Shown: piece after piece, positions 26,533-34,262 of the stretch
Position numbering within the stretch: position 1 is the stretch's first letter
How the letters are laid out: the number at the start of each line of letters is the position of its first letter
NCBI RefSeq assembly: GCF_019429485.1
Contig: NZ_JAHXZN010000004.1
Location: 124,001 to 188,000 of the forward strand
Direction of reading: 5' to 3'
Length of the DNA: 64,000 nt
DNA from: Sphingomonas citri
GTDB lineage: Bacteria; Pseudomonadota; Alphaproteobacteria; Sphingomonadales; Sphingomonadaceae
The notes under the pieces: model-generated
Seen by the model: the letters and a program-made list of their open reading frames with translations, nothing else
Databases searched by the model: none
Told to the model about the DNA's origin: nothing
Position numbers and translations under genes: made by a program

Positions 26533-27222
26533 TCAGTAGGAACCGCGCTGGAACAGCACGCTCGGCACCGTGTAGGCCATGATCTTGACGTTCATCGCGC
26601 ACGAGCGCGCGCGGCTGTACGTCACGTCATAGGCGACGCGGCGGCGATAGGACACGTCGTTGCGCCCGCCGACCTGCCACAGCCCGGTGATGCCCGGACG
26701 CACCGCGCAATAATGCTCGAAATAGCGACCGTAGCGCGCGATCTCGCCAACCACGATCGGGCGCGGGCCGACGAGGCTCATCTCGCCGCGCACGACGTTG
26801 ATCAGCTGGGGCAGCTCGTCGAGGCTGGTCTTGCGCAGGAACTTGCCGATGCCGATCACGCGCGGGTCGTCGCGCAGCTTGTGGTCGCGCTCCCACTCCT
26901 CGCGCGCCTCGGCGCTGGTCTCGAGCAGGTGGCGCAGGCGCGCGTCGGCGTCGACCACCATCGAGCGGAACTTGAGGCACGGGAAGGCACGCCCGCCGCG
27001 ACCGATGCGCTGGTGTGCGAAGATGATCGGGCCGGGGTCCAGGATGTAGATCACCGCCGCGATGATCAGCATCAGCGGCGCCAGGATAAGGAGCGCGATC
27101 AGCGCGATCGTCACGTCGAGCGCGCGGCTGGCCATGTCGTCGATGCGACGCATGGAAAACCCGTCCTCGCGGAGATCCACGTCGGCGCTGGGCACCGACG
27201 CGGTGATGGTCGCTTCATGCAC
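26533..27222 (-). CDS. Priming undecaprenyl-phosphate sugar phosphotransferase (ExoY/WcaJ C-terminal type)
   Basis: The short, monotopic form of the priming enzyme, about 229 residues, which transfers a sugar phosphate to undecaprenyl phosphate to start repeat-unit assembly. One re-entrant hydrophobic helix (VTIALIALLILAPLMLIIAAV) precedes the catalytic region with FAHQRIGRGGRAFPCLKFRSM, KTSLDELPQLINVVRGEMSL, VGPRPI and RPGITGLWQVGGR. GTG 27222 is preferred because GGGAG lies eight bases before it; the longer frame begins with TTG at 27252 without a ribosome site, and ATG 27153 is a shorter option. This is the only priming enzyme in the window. A PilZ gene lies just upstream on the same strand. 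Confidence 0.85.
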   Translation of the reverse strand: MHEATITASVPSADVDLREDGFSMRRIDDMASRALDVTIALIALLILAPLMLIIAAVIYILDPGPIIFAHQRIGRGGRAFPCLKFRSMVVDADARLRHLLETSAEAREEWERDHKLRDDPRVIGIGKFLRKTSLDELPQLINVVRGEMSLVGPRPIVVGEIARYGRYFEHYCAVRPGITGLWQVGGRNDVSYRRRVAYDVTYSRARSCAMNVKIMAYTVPSVLFQRGSY

Positions 27223-27365
27223 GAAGTTCGCTCCCTCGACGATACGCTGCAACGCAACATTAGGTTATTTGGGCGTTAATGTAACCCCGAAGGTGCAGCG
27301 GTTCGTCTCGAATACGGGATCGATCGTCGCAGCTTGTACCGATGCGGTACGGTCAAGCCTCAGCA

Positions 27366-27388
27366 ATCAGTAGTAAAAGCCTACTGAT
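27366..27388. repeat. Inverted repeat upstream of the priming transferase
   Basis: Eight-base arms ATCAGTAG and CTACTGAT flank a seven-base A-rich loop, about 145 bases upstream of the transferase start and downstream of the PilZ gene. A T run appears eight bases after it on the plus strand, so it is not a standard terminator for the minus-strand genes. It may be an operator or leader structure. Confidence 0.4.
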
Positions 27389-27518
27389 CCTGCGGTTTTT
27401 TCCAATGAGGCGATCGCGGGTGGCGATATGATCCGCCGCCGCGTGGCGCCGGCGCGACTCGGCGGACGACGTCGTCCAGAGCGGCGCAGAGGGAGTAATC
27501 CTGCTGCGCTGCGGCGGA

Positions 27519-27986
27519 TCAGAAGAGCGCGACGGCGACCCGCGCGATCAGCGCCCACAGCAGCGCCGAGCTGCCGACGATCACCCCCAGCCGGACCGCG
27601 CCGGGCAGCTTCTGTACCTCGGGCTCGGCGAAAGGCGCCTCCAGCGGCGCCGAGGAGGTGAGCTGGATCACGGTGTCGGTGCGGAACGCGCTTGCCACCA
27701 CCGAGCGGCTGACCGGCTCGGCGAACTCGCAGCCGTAGCCACCCGGCACCTGGCGCACCACCCGCGCCGTCGCGCGTCCGTGCCCGGCGAGCCCGATCGT
27801 CACCGTGCTGCCGATCGCGAGCCGCGAGTCGGTGGTGACGCTGAAGCCCGTCTCCGACAGATCGGCGACATAGACGTCGTGCGCGCCGCGATCGCCGCGC
27901 AGCGTCGATGGCTGGTTGATCGGCTGGCGCTCGGCACCGCGGCGATCGTCATTGTCCTCGTTCACCATCACCGCGTGAAGCAGCAT
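27519..27986 (-). CDS. PilZ-domain protein with C-terminal membrane segment
   Basis: A 155-residue protein whose first 110 residues form a PilZ domain. RxxxR is at residues 16-20 (RGAER) and DxSxxG at 42-47 (DLSETG), the residues that bind cyclic di-GMP. A single hydrophobic segment near the C-terminus (VRLGVIVGSSALLWALIARVAV) would tether it to the inner membrane. ATG 27986 has AGGG seven bases upstream. Located next to the priming sugar transferase, it could pass a c-di-GMP signal to EPS synthesis. That link is inference; the binding motif is seen directly. Confidence 0.8.
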   Translation of the reverse strand: MLLHAVMVNEDNDDRRGAERQPINQPSTLRGDRGAHDVYVADLSETGFSVTTDSRLAIGSTVTIGLAGHGRATARVVRQVPGGYGCEFAEPVSRSVVASAFRTDTVIQLTSSAPLEAPFAEPEVQKLPGAVRLGVIVGSSALLWALIARVAVALF

Positions 27987-28134
27987 CGTCGCACCCTTTC
28001 GATCAGCTGTGCGAGGAGTAGCGGTGACGCGCCTACTATCGAGTTAACCGACGCCGACGGATCAGGGCGGAAGAGACGGATTCAGCGGCTTTTTCGTCGA
28101 TCGTGGTAAACAACGCCTTAGCTATCGTCTGTGC

Positions 28135-29424
28135 TCAGCGCAGCGTCGTGGCATGAGCCATGCCCGCCATCCCGGCATGCGGGTCGGCACCCGCCGCGGC
28201 GGCGGGGCGATCGGGGACCGGCACCGCGTGCGGTTTGGCGAGCCAGGCGAAGGGCGTCACCTGGCGCAGCTGCTTGCCGTTGCCCAAGTCGCCTCCGTGG
28301 CAGTTGAGCAGCTTGTCCAGACAATTCTCGGTCCACTGGCGCAGCGTCGCGTCGTCCCAGGCGCCGAACCAGTCGGCGTGGAAGGTGGTGCCGGGCACGC
28401 GCATCGTGCCGTTGGCGCCGGGCATCTCGTCGGAGGAGAGATGCCAGGTCGGTCGCGCGCCGTCCCACGTACCGCTGCGATCGAGCGTGGCGTCGACGGT
28501 GTACCACGAACCCATGGTGAAGGTGGGGATCACCACCGGGTGGGTGAACGGGCAATGCTCCTTGCCCCCGGTCCACTGCGGATAAGCGACATGCTCGCGG
28601 TGATCGGGGCTGTCGAGCCGCTTGCCGTCCCAGCAGCTCGGCGCATTGATGATCGCGCCCAGCTGCGCGCCGGGCGGGCACACCTTCGCCACCTCGACCA
28701 GGGTCTCGTAATGGCCCTCGGTCGCGCCCGGACCCTGGCAGTTGAAGTAATGCGAACCGGTCGCCGGCGCATCGGGGTGGACCATGTCGAAGCCGAAGAC
28801 GAAGCGCAGCCCGCGCGGCAGCGCGACGCAGGCGGCGCGGACACGGTTGCACTCCGGATCGGTGTTGGGCCGGCGCTTGTAGTAGATCGAGACATAGTCG
28901 GGCCGGATCACCTGACCGCGGCCGTTGAGCATCGCCGGCATCCAATAGGCCGAGCGGTTGAGCCGGTTCATGCAGGTACTGTCGCCGCTGCGGCGCAGGC
29001 TGGCGTAGGTCGAATTCGCGTCCGCGGCGGTGTTGCCGAAGAACTGGTGCAGGTGCGACTGGCCCGGCTTGCCGGGGTAGAGGATCGGATCGTCGAAGCG
29101 CAGCTGCCCCGCCATGCACAGGAAGCGGAAGGCCCCGACCACGTCGGGGGCGGCGCTCTGCGGGATCGCGCCGGGCGGGCCGCTCTCGTGCGAGACCATG
29201 ATGCCGCTGGCGGCGTCGAAGTTGCTCGGCACCGCGGGTTCCTCGCCCTCGGGACCGCCCGCGGCCTCGCGCGGCTGGGCGAGATCACCGGTGCCGCCCA
29301 TCTTGCCTTTCGCGTGCTGAGTCGTCGGCGCCGCCAAGCGATCGGCGTGCGCCGCGCCGGCCAGCGCCAGCGCGAGCAGCAGCGCGCCGATCCAGCCCCG
29401 ATTCCCGCTCGCCCGCACCCGCAT
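28135..29424 (-). CDS. Secreted DUF1996 protein 1
   Basis: A DUF1996 protein of 429 residues with a cleavable signal peptide (WIGALLLALALAGAAHAD). Conserved blocks shared with the two paralogues in this window include PDVVGAFRFLC, SHLHQFFGN, GDSTCMNRLNRSAYW, RPDYVSIYYKR, LPRGLRFVFGFDM, CWDGKRLDS-DH, IPTFTMGSWYTVD and TTFHADWFGAWDD, ending with LDKLLNCHGGDLGNG. Invariant His, Asp and Cys residues suggest a disulfide-stabilised extracellular enzyme or binding domain, but no activity is established. ATG 29424 is set by GGAGG just upstream. The C-terminal tail is His/Met-rich (DPHAGMAGMAHA). Confidence 0.8.
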   Translation of the reverse strand: MRVRASGNRGWIGALLLALALAGAAHADRLAAPTTQHAKGKMGGTGDLAQPREAAGGPEGEEPAVPSNFDAASGIMVSHESGPPGAIPQSAAPDVVGAFRFLCMAGQLRFDDPILYPGKPGQSHLHQFFGNTAADANSTYASLRRSGDSTCMNRLNRSAYWMPAMLNGRGQVIRPDYVSIYYKRRPNTDPECNRVRAACVALPRGLRFVFGFDMVHPDAPATGSHYFNCQGPGATEGHYETLVEVAKVCPPGAQLGAIINAPSCWDGKRLDSPDHREHVAYPQWTGGKEHCPFTHPVVIPTFTMGSWYTVDATLDRSGTWDGARPTWHLSSDEMPGANGTMRVPGTTFHADWFGAWDDATLRQWTENCLDKLLNCHGGDLGNGKQLRQVTPFAWLAKPHAVPVPDRPAAAAGADPHAGMAGMAHATTLR

Positions 29425-29481
29425 CACGCCTCCGTCGCTCGGGTCGCGCTATACATCAGGCCAGCGCGCGGCGCACGCGAA

Positions 29482-29511
29482 AGGGGCCGGTCGCTCGCGC
29501 GGCCGGCCCCT
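29482..29511 (-). terminator. Rho-independent terminator after the PEP-CTERM gene
   Basis: The arms AGGGGCCGG and CCGGCCCCT pair perfectly around a 12-base GC-rich loop. Read on the minus strand the stem ends in CCCCTTTC, 28 bases past the PEP-CTERM stop. The T tract is short. Confidence 0.6.
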
Positions 29512-29538
29512 CGACTGTCCCGATCGGGAAGCGCGCGA

Positions 29539-30291
29539 TCAGGCGACCGCGGCGCCGCCGGTGACGCTCTTGCGACGGCGCACCGCGGCGCCGACCATCG
29601 CGAAGCCGCCGATCATCATCATCCAGGTCGCCGGCTCGGGCACCGCGCTGCTGACGGTGACCGCACTCAGCTTGAAGCCGTCGACCTTGGTGCCGTCGAC
29701 GTTCGTCGCGGCGACCAGCCACAGGTTCGACGCGGTGCCGTCGACGCTGCGCGTCAGCGTGCCGCTGCCGCCCGCGAGCACCTGCTGATTATTGAGAACG
29801 CTGGTGAGCGCGCTGGTCGACTTGCCGTCGAGACCAAGGTCCTGGTTCCACGCGGTGGCAGTGTTGCCCCAGCGGACGCTCGCGTCTGAGCCGGTGGTGT
29901 AGCCGTTCACGCTGAAGGACGTGGTCTTGATCTTCGACAGATCGACCGCGGTGCTGAACTGGAACAGGATGAAGTCCTGTCCATCCTGCGTGTCGACGGT
30001 GTGCGTGCCGTTCGTGCCGTTCTCATTGTCGTTGGTCACGCCCAACCCGTAGGTGTACGACCCGAGGTAAGCATTGGTGATCTTGCCGTTGATCGCCGAC
30101 CATGCGGTCGCACGGACGTTGATTTTCTGGCCATCGAGGTCGAAGTTGTAGGTGCGCGCGTTGGTGGCACCGTTGTCCGCGCTGTTGGTCTTCGACGTGA
30201 GATCCAGCACGAAGTCCGTCGCGCTCGCCGGTGCCGCCGCGGTCGCCAGCGCGAGCCCGGCCACCGCTGCCATCATCTTCAACTTGGTCAT
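29539..30291 (-). CDS. PEPxxWA-CTERM sorting-domain protein
   Basis: A 250-residue exported protein. The N-terminal signal peptide ends near APASA. The Ser/Thr/Asn-rich body has no recognised domain. The C-terminus is a textbook sorting signal: VPEPATW, a hydrophobic MMMIGGFAMVGAAV helix and the basic RRRKS. This is the PEPxxWA variant common in sphingomonads, which exosortase is expected to process at the inner membrane. A strong GGGGGGA ribosome site lies before ATG 30291. It lies between two DUF1996 genes. No exosortase gene is seen in this window. The body sequence resembles secreted matrix-type proteins only in general composition. Confidence 0.85.
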   Translation of the reverse strand: MTKLKMMAAVAGLALATAAAPASATDFVLDLTSKTNSADNGATNARTYNFDLDGQKINVRATAWSAINGKITNAYLGSYTYGLGVTNDNENGTNGTHTVDTQDGQDFILFQFSTAVDLSKIKTTSFSVNGYTTGSDASVRWGNTATAWNQDLGLDGKSTSALTSVLNNQQVLAGGSGTLTRSVDGTASNLWLVAATNVDGTKVDGFKLSAVTVSSAVPEPATWMMMIGGFAMVGAAVRRRKSVTGGAAVA

Positions 30292-30506
30292 GATTTCGTC
30301 CCCCCAGAAACTCTGTTCGTCGCGTGATTGCCGTGCGGCGGGGGGAGCTTCAAGGAGCGACCGTTACGCCCCTGTCCCGGTTTCGGACCCGTGCGACACT
30401 CGGCGTGCCGGCCTCGTTCGTCGGCCGCGCGGCCTTTACCCGGCAGCCTCGGGCCCTTCGCTCGTCATCCCCGCGCCTACACCGGTCAGCCCCGTGTCCT
30501 TCCGCC

Positions 30507-30599
30507 GTCATCCCTGCGGAGACAGGGATCCAGACGCGTGGACCTGCCGACGGAGGTGCGACGTCAGCGGGTCTGGATCCCCGCCTGCGCGGGCATGAC
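30507..30599. repeat. Composite palindromic intergenic element (family A)
   Basis: Two inverted arms, each itself palindromic: the left opens GTCATCCCTGCGG and runs to GGGATCCAGAC; the right is the reverse complement of a similar unit (GTCTGGATCCCCGCC ... GGGCATGAC). The design is shared with elements at 56222, 56444 and 63877. Confidence 0.7.
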
Positions 30600-30648
30600 A
30601 AGGGGGCGGGGCTGACGGGAGGGGCGGGATGACGAAGGATCGCGGCCC

Positions 30649-30705
30649 GTCGGAGGCGACTCGCCACGTCGGAGGCGACCCGCCAAGTCGAAGGCGACTC
30701 GGCCA
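30649..30705. repeat. 19-base tandem repeat, three copies
   Basis: Three head-to-tail units of exactly 19 bases start at 30649, 30668 and 30687. The first is GTCGGAGGCGACTCGCCAC; the second differs at two positions and the third at a few more. The repeat does not encode a recognised protein. Confidence 0.7.
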
Positions 30706-30786
30706 CGACGCCGAGCCTTGGCGACGACGAAGGCGAGGCCCTCACGGCCCTCACCCGATCAACCCGCCTCGCTTACTTCCGCTCCC

Positions 30787-32076
30787 TCACTTCGGCAGCG
30801 CCACGACGTGCGGGTTGCTGGTCCAGGCGAAGGCGTCGAACATCTTCATCTGACGGCCGTTGCCCAGGTCGCCGCCGCTGCAGTTGAGCAGCTTGTTGAT
30901 GCAATTATCCATCCACATCTTCATCACCTCGTCGTCCCACGCGCCGAACCAGTCGGCGTGGAAGGTCGAGCCCGGGCGCATCGTCGCCATGCCCGGCATC
31001 TCGTCCGAGGCGAGGTGCCAGCCGCTGGTGCCGCCGTCCCACGTGCCGCTCCGGTTGAGGTCCGAGTCGACCGTGTACCAGGCGCCCATGGTGAAGGTGG
31101 GGATCACGTACGGGTGGTCGGCCGGGCACTTCTCATAACCCCAATCGCCGTAGCTGGTGTAGGCGACGTGCGAGCGATGGTCGGCGCTGTCGAGGTTCTT
31201 GCCGTCCCAGCAATTGGGCGCGTTGATCACCGCGCCGATCTGGTTGCCGACGCCGCAATGCTTTCCCGCCTCGATCAGGTCGGCGTAATGGCCGGGCTCG
31301 GCGGTCGGGCCCTGGCAGTTGTAATAGCCCGCGCCGGTCGGCGGCGTGCCGTTGATCATGTCGTAGCCGAAGACGAAGCGCAGCCCGCGCGGCAGGTCGA
31401 CGCAGGCCTTGCCCATGCGCTGGCACTCGGGATCGCTGGCGGGGCGGCGCTTGTAGTAGATCGAGACGTAATCGGGCCGCACCACGCCGTTCTTGCCGTT
31501 GAGCATCGCCGGCATCCAATAGGCCGAGCGGTTGAGCGCGTTGGTGCAGGTGCTGTCGCCGCTGGTGCGCAGGCTGCGATAGGTCGAATTGGCGTCCGCC
31601 AGCGAGTTGCCGAAGAACTGGTGGAGGTGTGACCGGCCGGGCTGGCCCGGGAACACGATCGGGTCGTCCTTGGCCTCGTGGCTGGGCGTGCAGATGAAGC
31701 GGAAGGCGCCGACCACGTCGGGCGCGCCGCTCGACGGCACCGCGCCCGTGCCCCACGCGGCGACGAGCTGCTGGCCGACGTCGAAGTTGCTCGGAATCGA
31801 ATCATAGTCACCCGCCACCGGCAGGCTGCCCGGCGCCACCACCACGCCGCTGCTGGCGGGCGTCGGGGTCGGCGTGGGCGCGGGCGTCACGGTCGGGGCG
31901 GTCGGCGCGCTCGCCACCGGCGTGGTCCCCGCGGTCGCGCCACCGCCGCCGCCGCCGCCGCAGCCGGCGAGCGCCAGCGCGAGCATCAGGGGCATGATGC
32001 GAGCGGCGCGCTGCCGCATGGTCGCAGGGGCGCGCATCAGCGCAGGGTGCGCGCACGCGCCCAGCAGCGTCATCAT
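30787..32076 (-). CDS. DUF1996 lipoprotein (paralogue 2)
   Basis: A DUF1996 protein of 429 residues with a lipobox (LALALAGC, Cys39 from this start). Seven glycines follow, then a Pro/Thr linker containing TPAPTPTPTPASSG, much like the linker of the DUF1800 lipoprotein at 13028. The domain carries the same blocks as the other copies (PDVVGAFRFIC, SHLHQFFGN, RPDYVSIYYKR, IPTFTMGAWYTVD, INKLLNCSGGDLGNG). ATG 32076 has GGGAG eight bases upstream. ATG codons at 32034 and 32016 would give a more normal-length signal peptide, so the start is uncertain. Outer-membrane anchoring in the EPS locus is likely; function unknown. Confidence 0.8.
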   Translation of the reverse strand: MMTLLGACAHPALMRAPATMRQRAARIMPLMLALALAGCGGGGGGGATAGTTPVASAPTAPTVTPAPTPTPTPASSGVVVAPGSLPVAGDYDSIPSNFDVGQQLVAAWGTGAVPSSGAPDVVGAFRFICTPSHEAKDDPIVFPGQPGRSHLHQFFGNSLADANSTYRSLRTSGDSTCTNALNRSAYWMPAMLNGKNGVVRPDYVSIYYKRRPASDPECQRMGKACVDLPRGLRFVFGYDMINGTPPTGAGYYNCQGPTAEPGHYADLIEAGKHCGVGNQIGAVINAPNCWDGKNLDSADHRSHVAYTSYGDWGYEKCPADHPYVIPTFTMGAWYTVDSDLNRSGTWDGGTSGWHLASDEMPGMATMRPGSTFHADWFGAWDDEVMKMWMDNCINKLLNCSGGDLGNGRQMKMFDAFAWTSNPHVVALPK

Positions 32077-32171
32077 CCGAGTTACTCCCAGTCGCCGCGG
32101 GCGAACTCGAGCCCGGCAGCCGTTCAGGCCACGCTAGGGTCGCTGGGTTAAATCGACGTAGGGAAGCGTGC

Positions 32172-33530
32172 TTAAGCGACGTTAGGGATTGGTTCTGCGA
32201 GGCTTTCCGCCGCCTCGTCGCGGTCCGGCGCGGCCGCCGCGCGCTTCCGCCGCGGTGCCCAATAGCCCATCTCCGCGGCGATGCCCGCGATCAGCCCGAC
32301 CGCGATCGCGTACATGTACTGGGTGACGTACAGCACGAAGATCCACTCGTAGAGCGAGTGCAGGCTCACCATCATCAGCGCCACCGCGAGACCCAGCAGC
32401 ACGTCGCCGCGCGGGTCGCGGCGGTAGCGCCAGGCGCAGCGCAGCGCCACGATCACCGGCCACACGAGCATCAGCACGAAGGCGATCATGCCGACGTAGC
32501 CGGTCTCGGCCGCGGACAGCAGATAGGCGTTGTGGACGTGCGCGCTGCGACTGCCGAACACCGCGGCGACGCCGGCGCGATCGGAATAGCCCTGGGTGTT
32601 GGCGACGATGACGTAATGGTTGCCGCCGACGCCGAGCGGATGGTCGTGGACGATCGCCTTGGCGGCGCGCTCGAACGCGGCGCGCTCGTCGTAGTCGCCG
32701 GTGTCGGAGGGCTTGCTGAAGCGGGCGCCCAAGGTGGCATAGGCGACCGGCGCGGCGACGACGAGCGACAGCACGCCCGCCAGCGCCACCGTGGTCTTGC
32801 GCCCGCTCGGCTGGCGCATCATCGACAGCAGCAGCGTCAGCACCACGCCGACCGCGGAGAAGGCGATCGTCGCACGCGAGGCAGTCAGCACCACCGCGGT
32901 GAGTCCCGCTACCGGCCCGAGCCACAGCCAGCGCGACTTCTTGGTCGCCAGCAGCATCGCCAGCGACGGGAAGATCACGAAGTGGGTCAGCATGCCCAGC
33001 AGGTTCTGGTGCCCCAGCGTGCCCGCCGCCTGGATCGCGCCCTGCGCGTGCGCCTTGAGCGACATCACCGCCTGGAAGCAGATGCCGATGATCAGCCCCA
33101 GGATGAGCCCGCGTACCGCCTTCGGGTCGCGGCACGTCATCGCCACCGCGGTGAGCACCAGCACCATGCGTGCCAGCTGCCACACGTAGAAGAAGGTCGA
33201 CATCGGCACGTCGTTCTGCAGCAGGCTCAGCATCACCAGCACGGTGTAGGCGATCAGCGGCCAGCGCAGGTGGACCTGGCGGAACTTGCGCGGTGTCGAG
33301 AAGATCAGCGCGATCGCCAGCGCGTCGATCAGCGTGACCTCGGCGCCCTTCACGAAACCCGGCCAATAGGCCCAGGAGATCGGCGCTATGAGCAGGTGCC
33401 AGGTGCTGGTGACGAACGGCAGCGCGCCGAACACCATCATCACGCGCGGCAGATGGCGGCGGTTGGTGCGCAGCCAGCCGATCAGCACCGGCAGCATGCC
33501 CAGTACGGCGAGGAGCGCGATCCACTTCAT
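32172..33530 (-). CDS. O-antigen ligase/polymerase-like membrane protein (Wzy_C type)
   Basis: A 452-residue polytopic protein with about 11 hydrophobic segments. The core includes GTLGHQNLLGMLTHFVIF, AVVLTASRATIAFSAVGVVL and the large-loop motif GVGGNHY followed by SAHVHNAYLLSAAETGYVGMIAF, typical of WaaL/Wzy-fold enzymes. It ends in a basic, Ala-rich tail. It is the last gene of a five-gene run, and its ATG overlaps the preceding stop by four bases. With the polymerase at 21308 this gives the locus two enzymes of the type, perhaps one polymerase and one ligase, or two polymers. Confidence 0.8.
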   Translation of the reverse strand: MKWIALLAVLGMLPVLIGWLRTNRRHLPRVMMVFGALPFVTSTWHLLIAPISWAYWPGFVKGAEVTLIDALAIALIFSTPRKFRQVHLRWPLIAYTVLVMLSLLQNDVPMSTFFYVWQLARMVLVLTAVAMTCRDPKAVRGLILGLIIGICFQAVMSLKAHAQGAIQAAGTLGHQNLLGMLTHFVIFPSLAMLLATKKSRWLWLGPVAGLTAVVLTASRATIAFSAVGVVLTLLLSMMRQPSGRKTTVALAGVLSLVVAAPVAYATLGARFSKPSDTGDYDERAAFERAAKAIVHDHPLGVGGNHYVIVANTQGYSDRAGVAAVFGSRSAHVHNAYLLSAAETGYVGMIAFVLMLVWPVIVALRCAWRYRRDPRGDVLLGLAVALMMVSLHSLYEWIFVLYVTQYMYAIAVGLIAGIAAEMGYWAPRRKRAAAAPDRDEAAESLAEPIPNVA

Positions 33531-34252
33531 GCGAACACCGCCACCAGCGCCGCCGCGCCGCCGATCCCCACCACCGCGATCACGATCGACTCGCGCAGGC
33601 CGAAGCTGCGCCGCGCCGCCGCGCGCTTGAACGCGCGCGCCGCGCCCGCGCCTTCACGCAGCAGCGGCAGGCGGTCGAAGAAGCGCAGCGCGGCGATGTC
33701 GGTGCGCGACGGGCGCTGCTCGGCCAGGACCGGCTCGGCGAACGCCGTTCGCACTTCGGGACGCGCGCGGCGGTACCACACATAGGCGCCGTCGATCGGG
33801 GGATGGTCGTCGAGCGTCAGCAGGTGGCGCAGATAGGCGGCGAGCGGCGCGACCGTGTCGGCGCTGAACGCCATGCAGTGCGCGCCGATGATGTCGCTCG
33901 CGGGCAGGTCGTCGGGCGTCGCGGCGTAATAGCCGCCGTAGAGGATCTGCCAGCCCGGCGGCACGCTCACGTCGCGCGCGGCCGGGGTGAAATCGGCGTC
34001 GTCCTCCAGGATCAGCACGCTCTCGCCCGCCGCGGCGGCCTCCTCGAGGATGGCCAGATGGCTGTGGTACACGCCGCGCGCACCGCGCGAGGTGAAGCTG
34101 CCCGCGTCGTCGAAGCGGCACGCGTCGAAGAACGCCACCTTCGGGTCGTGCTCGGCGCCGAGCCGGCGCAGCTCGCCCAGCATCTGCGCGCGCCGGTCGG
34201 TGCGGTGCGCGAGGTTGATGATGCGGACTCGGTCGATATGGTCGAACAGCAT
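33527..34252 (-). CDS. GT25-like glycosyltransferase with C-terminal membrane anchor
   Basis: A protein of 241 residues resembling the LPS glycosyltransferase family 25. It opens DRVRIINLAHRTDRRAQMLGEL and has GARGVYHSHLAILEEAAAAGES, with the metal motif VLILEDDADFTP. The middle includes GAHCMAFSADTVAPL and DDHPPIDGAYVWY. A hydrophobic tail (SIVIAVVGIGGAAALVAVFA) would anchor it. ATG 34252 lies ten bases after the GT4 stop; the frame continuing to 34372 overlaps that gene. Its own stop overlaps the next start. The transferred sugar is unknown. Confidence 0.75.
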   Translation of the reverse strand: MLFDHIDRVRIINLAHRTDRRAQMLGELRRLGAEHDPKVAFFDACRFDDAGSFTSRGARGVYHSHLAILEEAAAAGESVLILEDDADFTPAARDVSVPPGWQILYGGYYAATPDDLPASDIIGAHCMAFSADTVAPLAAYLRHLLTLDDHPPIDGAYVWYRRARPEVRTAFAEPVLAEQRPSRTDIAALRFFDRLPLLREGAGAARAFKRAAARRSFGLRESIVIAVVGIGGAAALVAVFA

Positions 34253-34262
34253 AGAGATCAGC

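Larger units (their letters stand above)
30292..30786. other. Gene-free interval with palindromic and tandem repeats
   Basis: This 495-base gap between two minus-strand genes contains a composite palindromic element (30507-30599) and a 19-base tandem repeat (30649-30705). The short open frames across it show no protein-like features. The promoter of the PEP-CTERM gene should lie at its left side. Confidence 0.6.

Noticed and set aside
30324..30632. Short open frames in the 30.3-30.6 kb gap
   Set aside because: They cross the palindromic element in several phases and show no protein-like features.
30649..30705. Possible CRISPR array
   Set aside because: The three 19-base units are head to tail without spacers, and no cas gene is near; no CRISPR-like array was found anywhere in the window.
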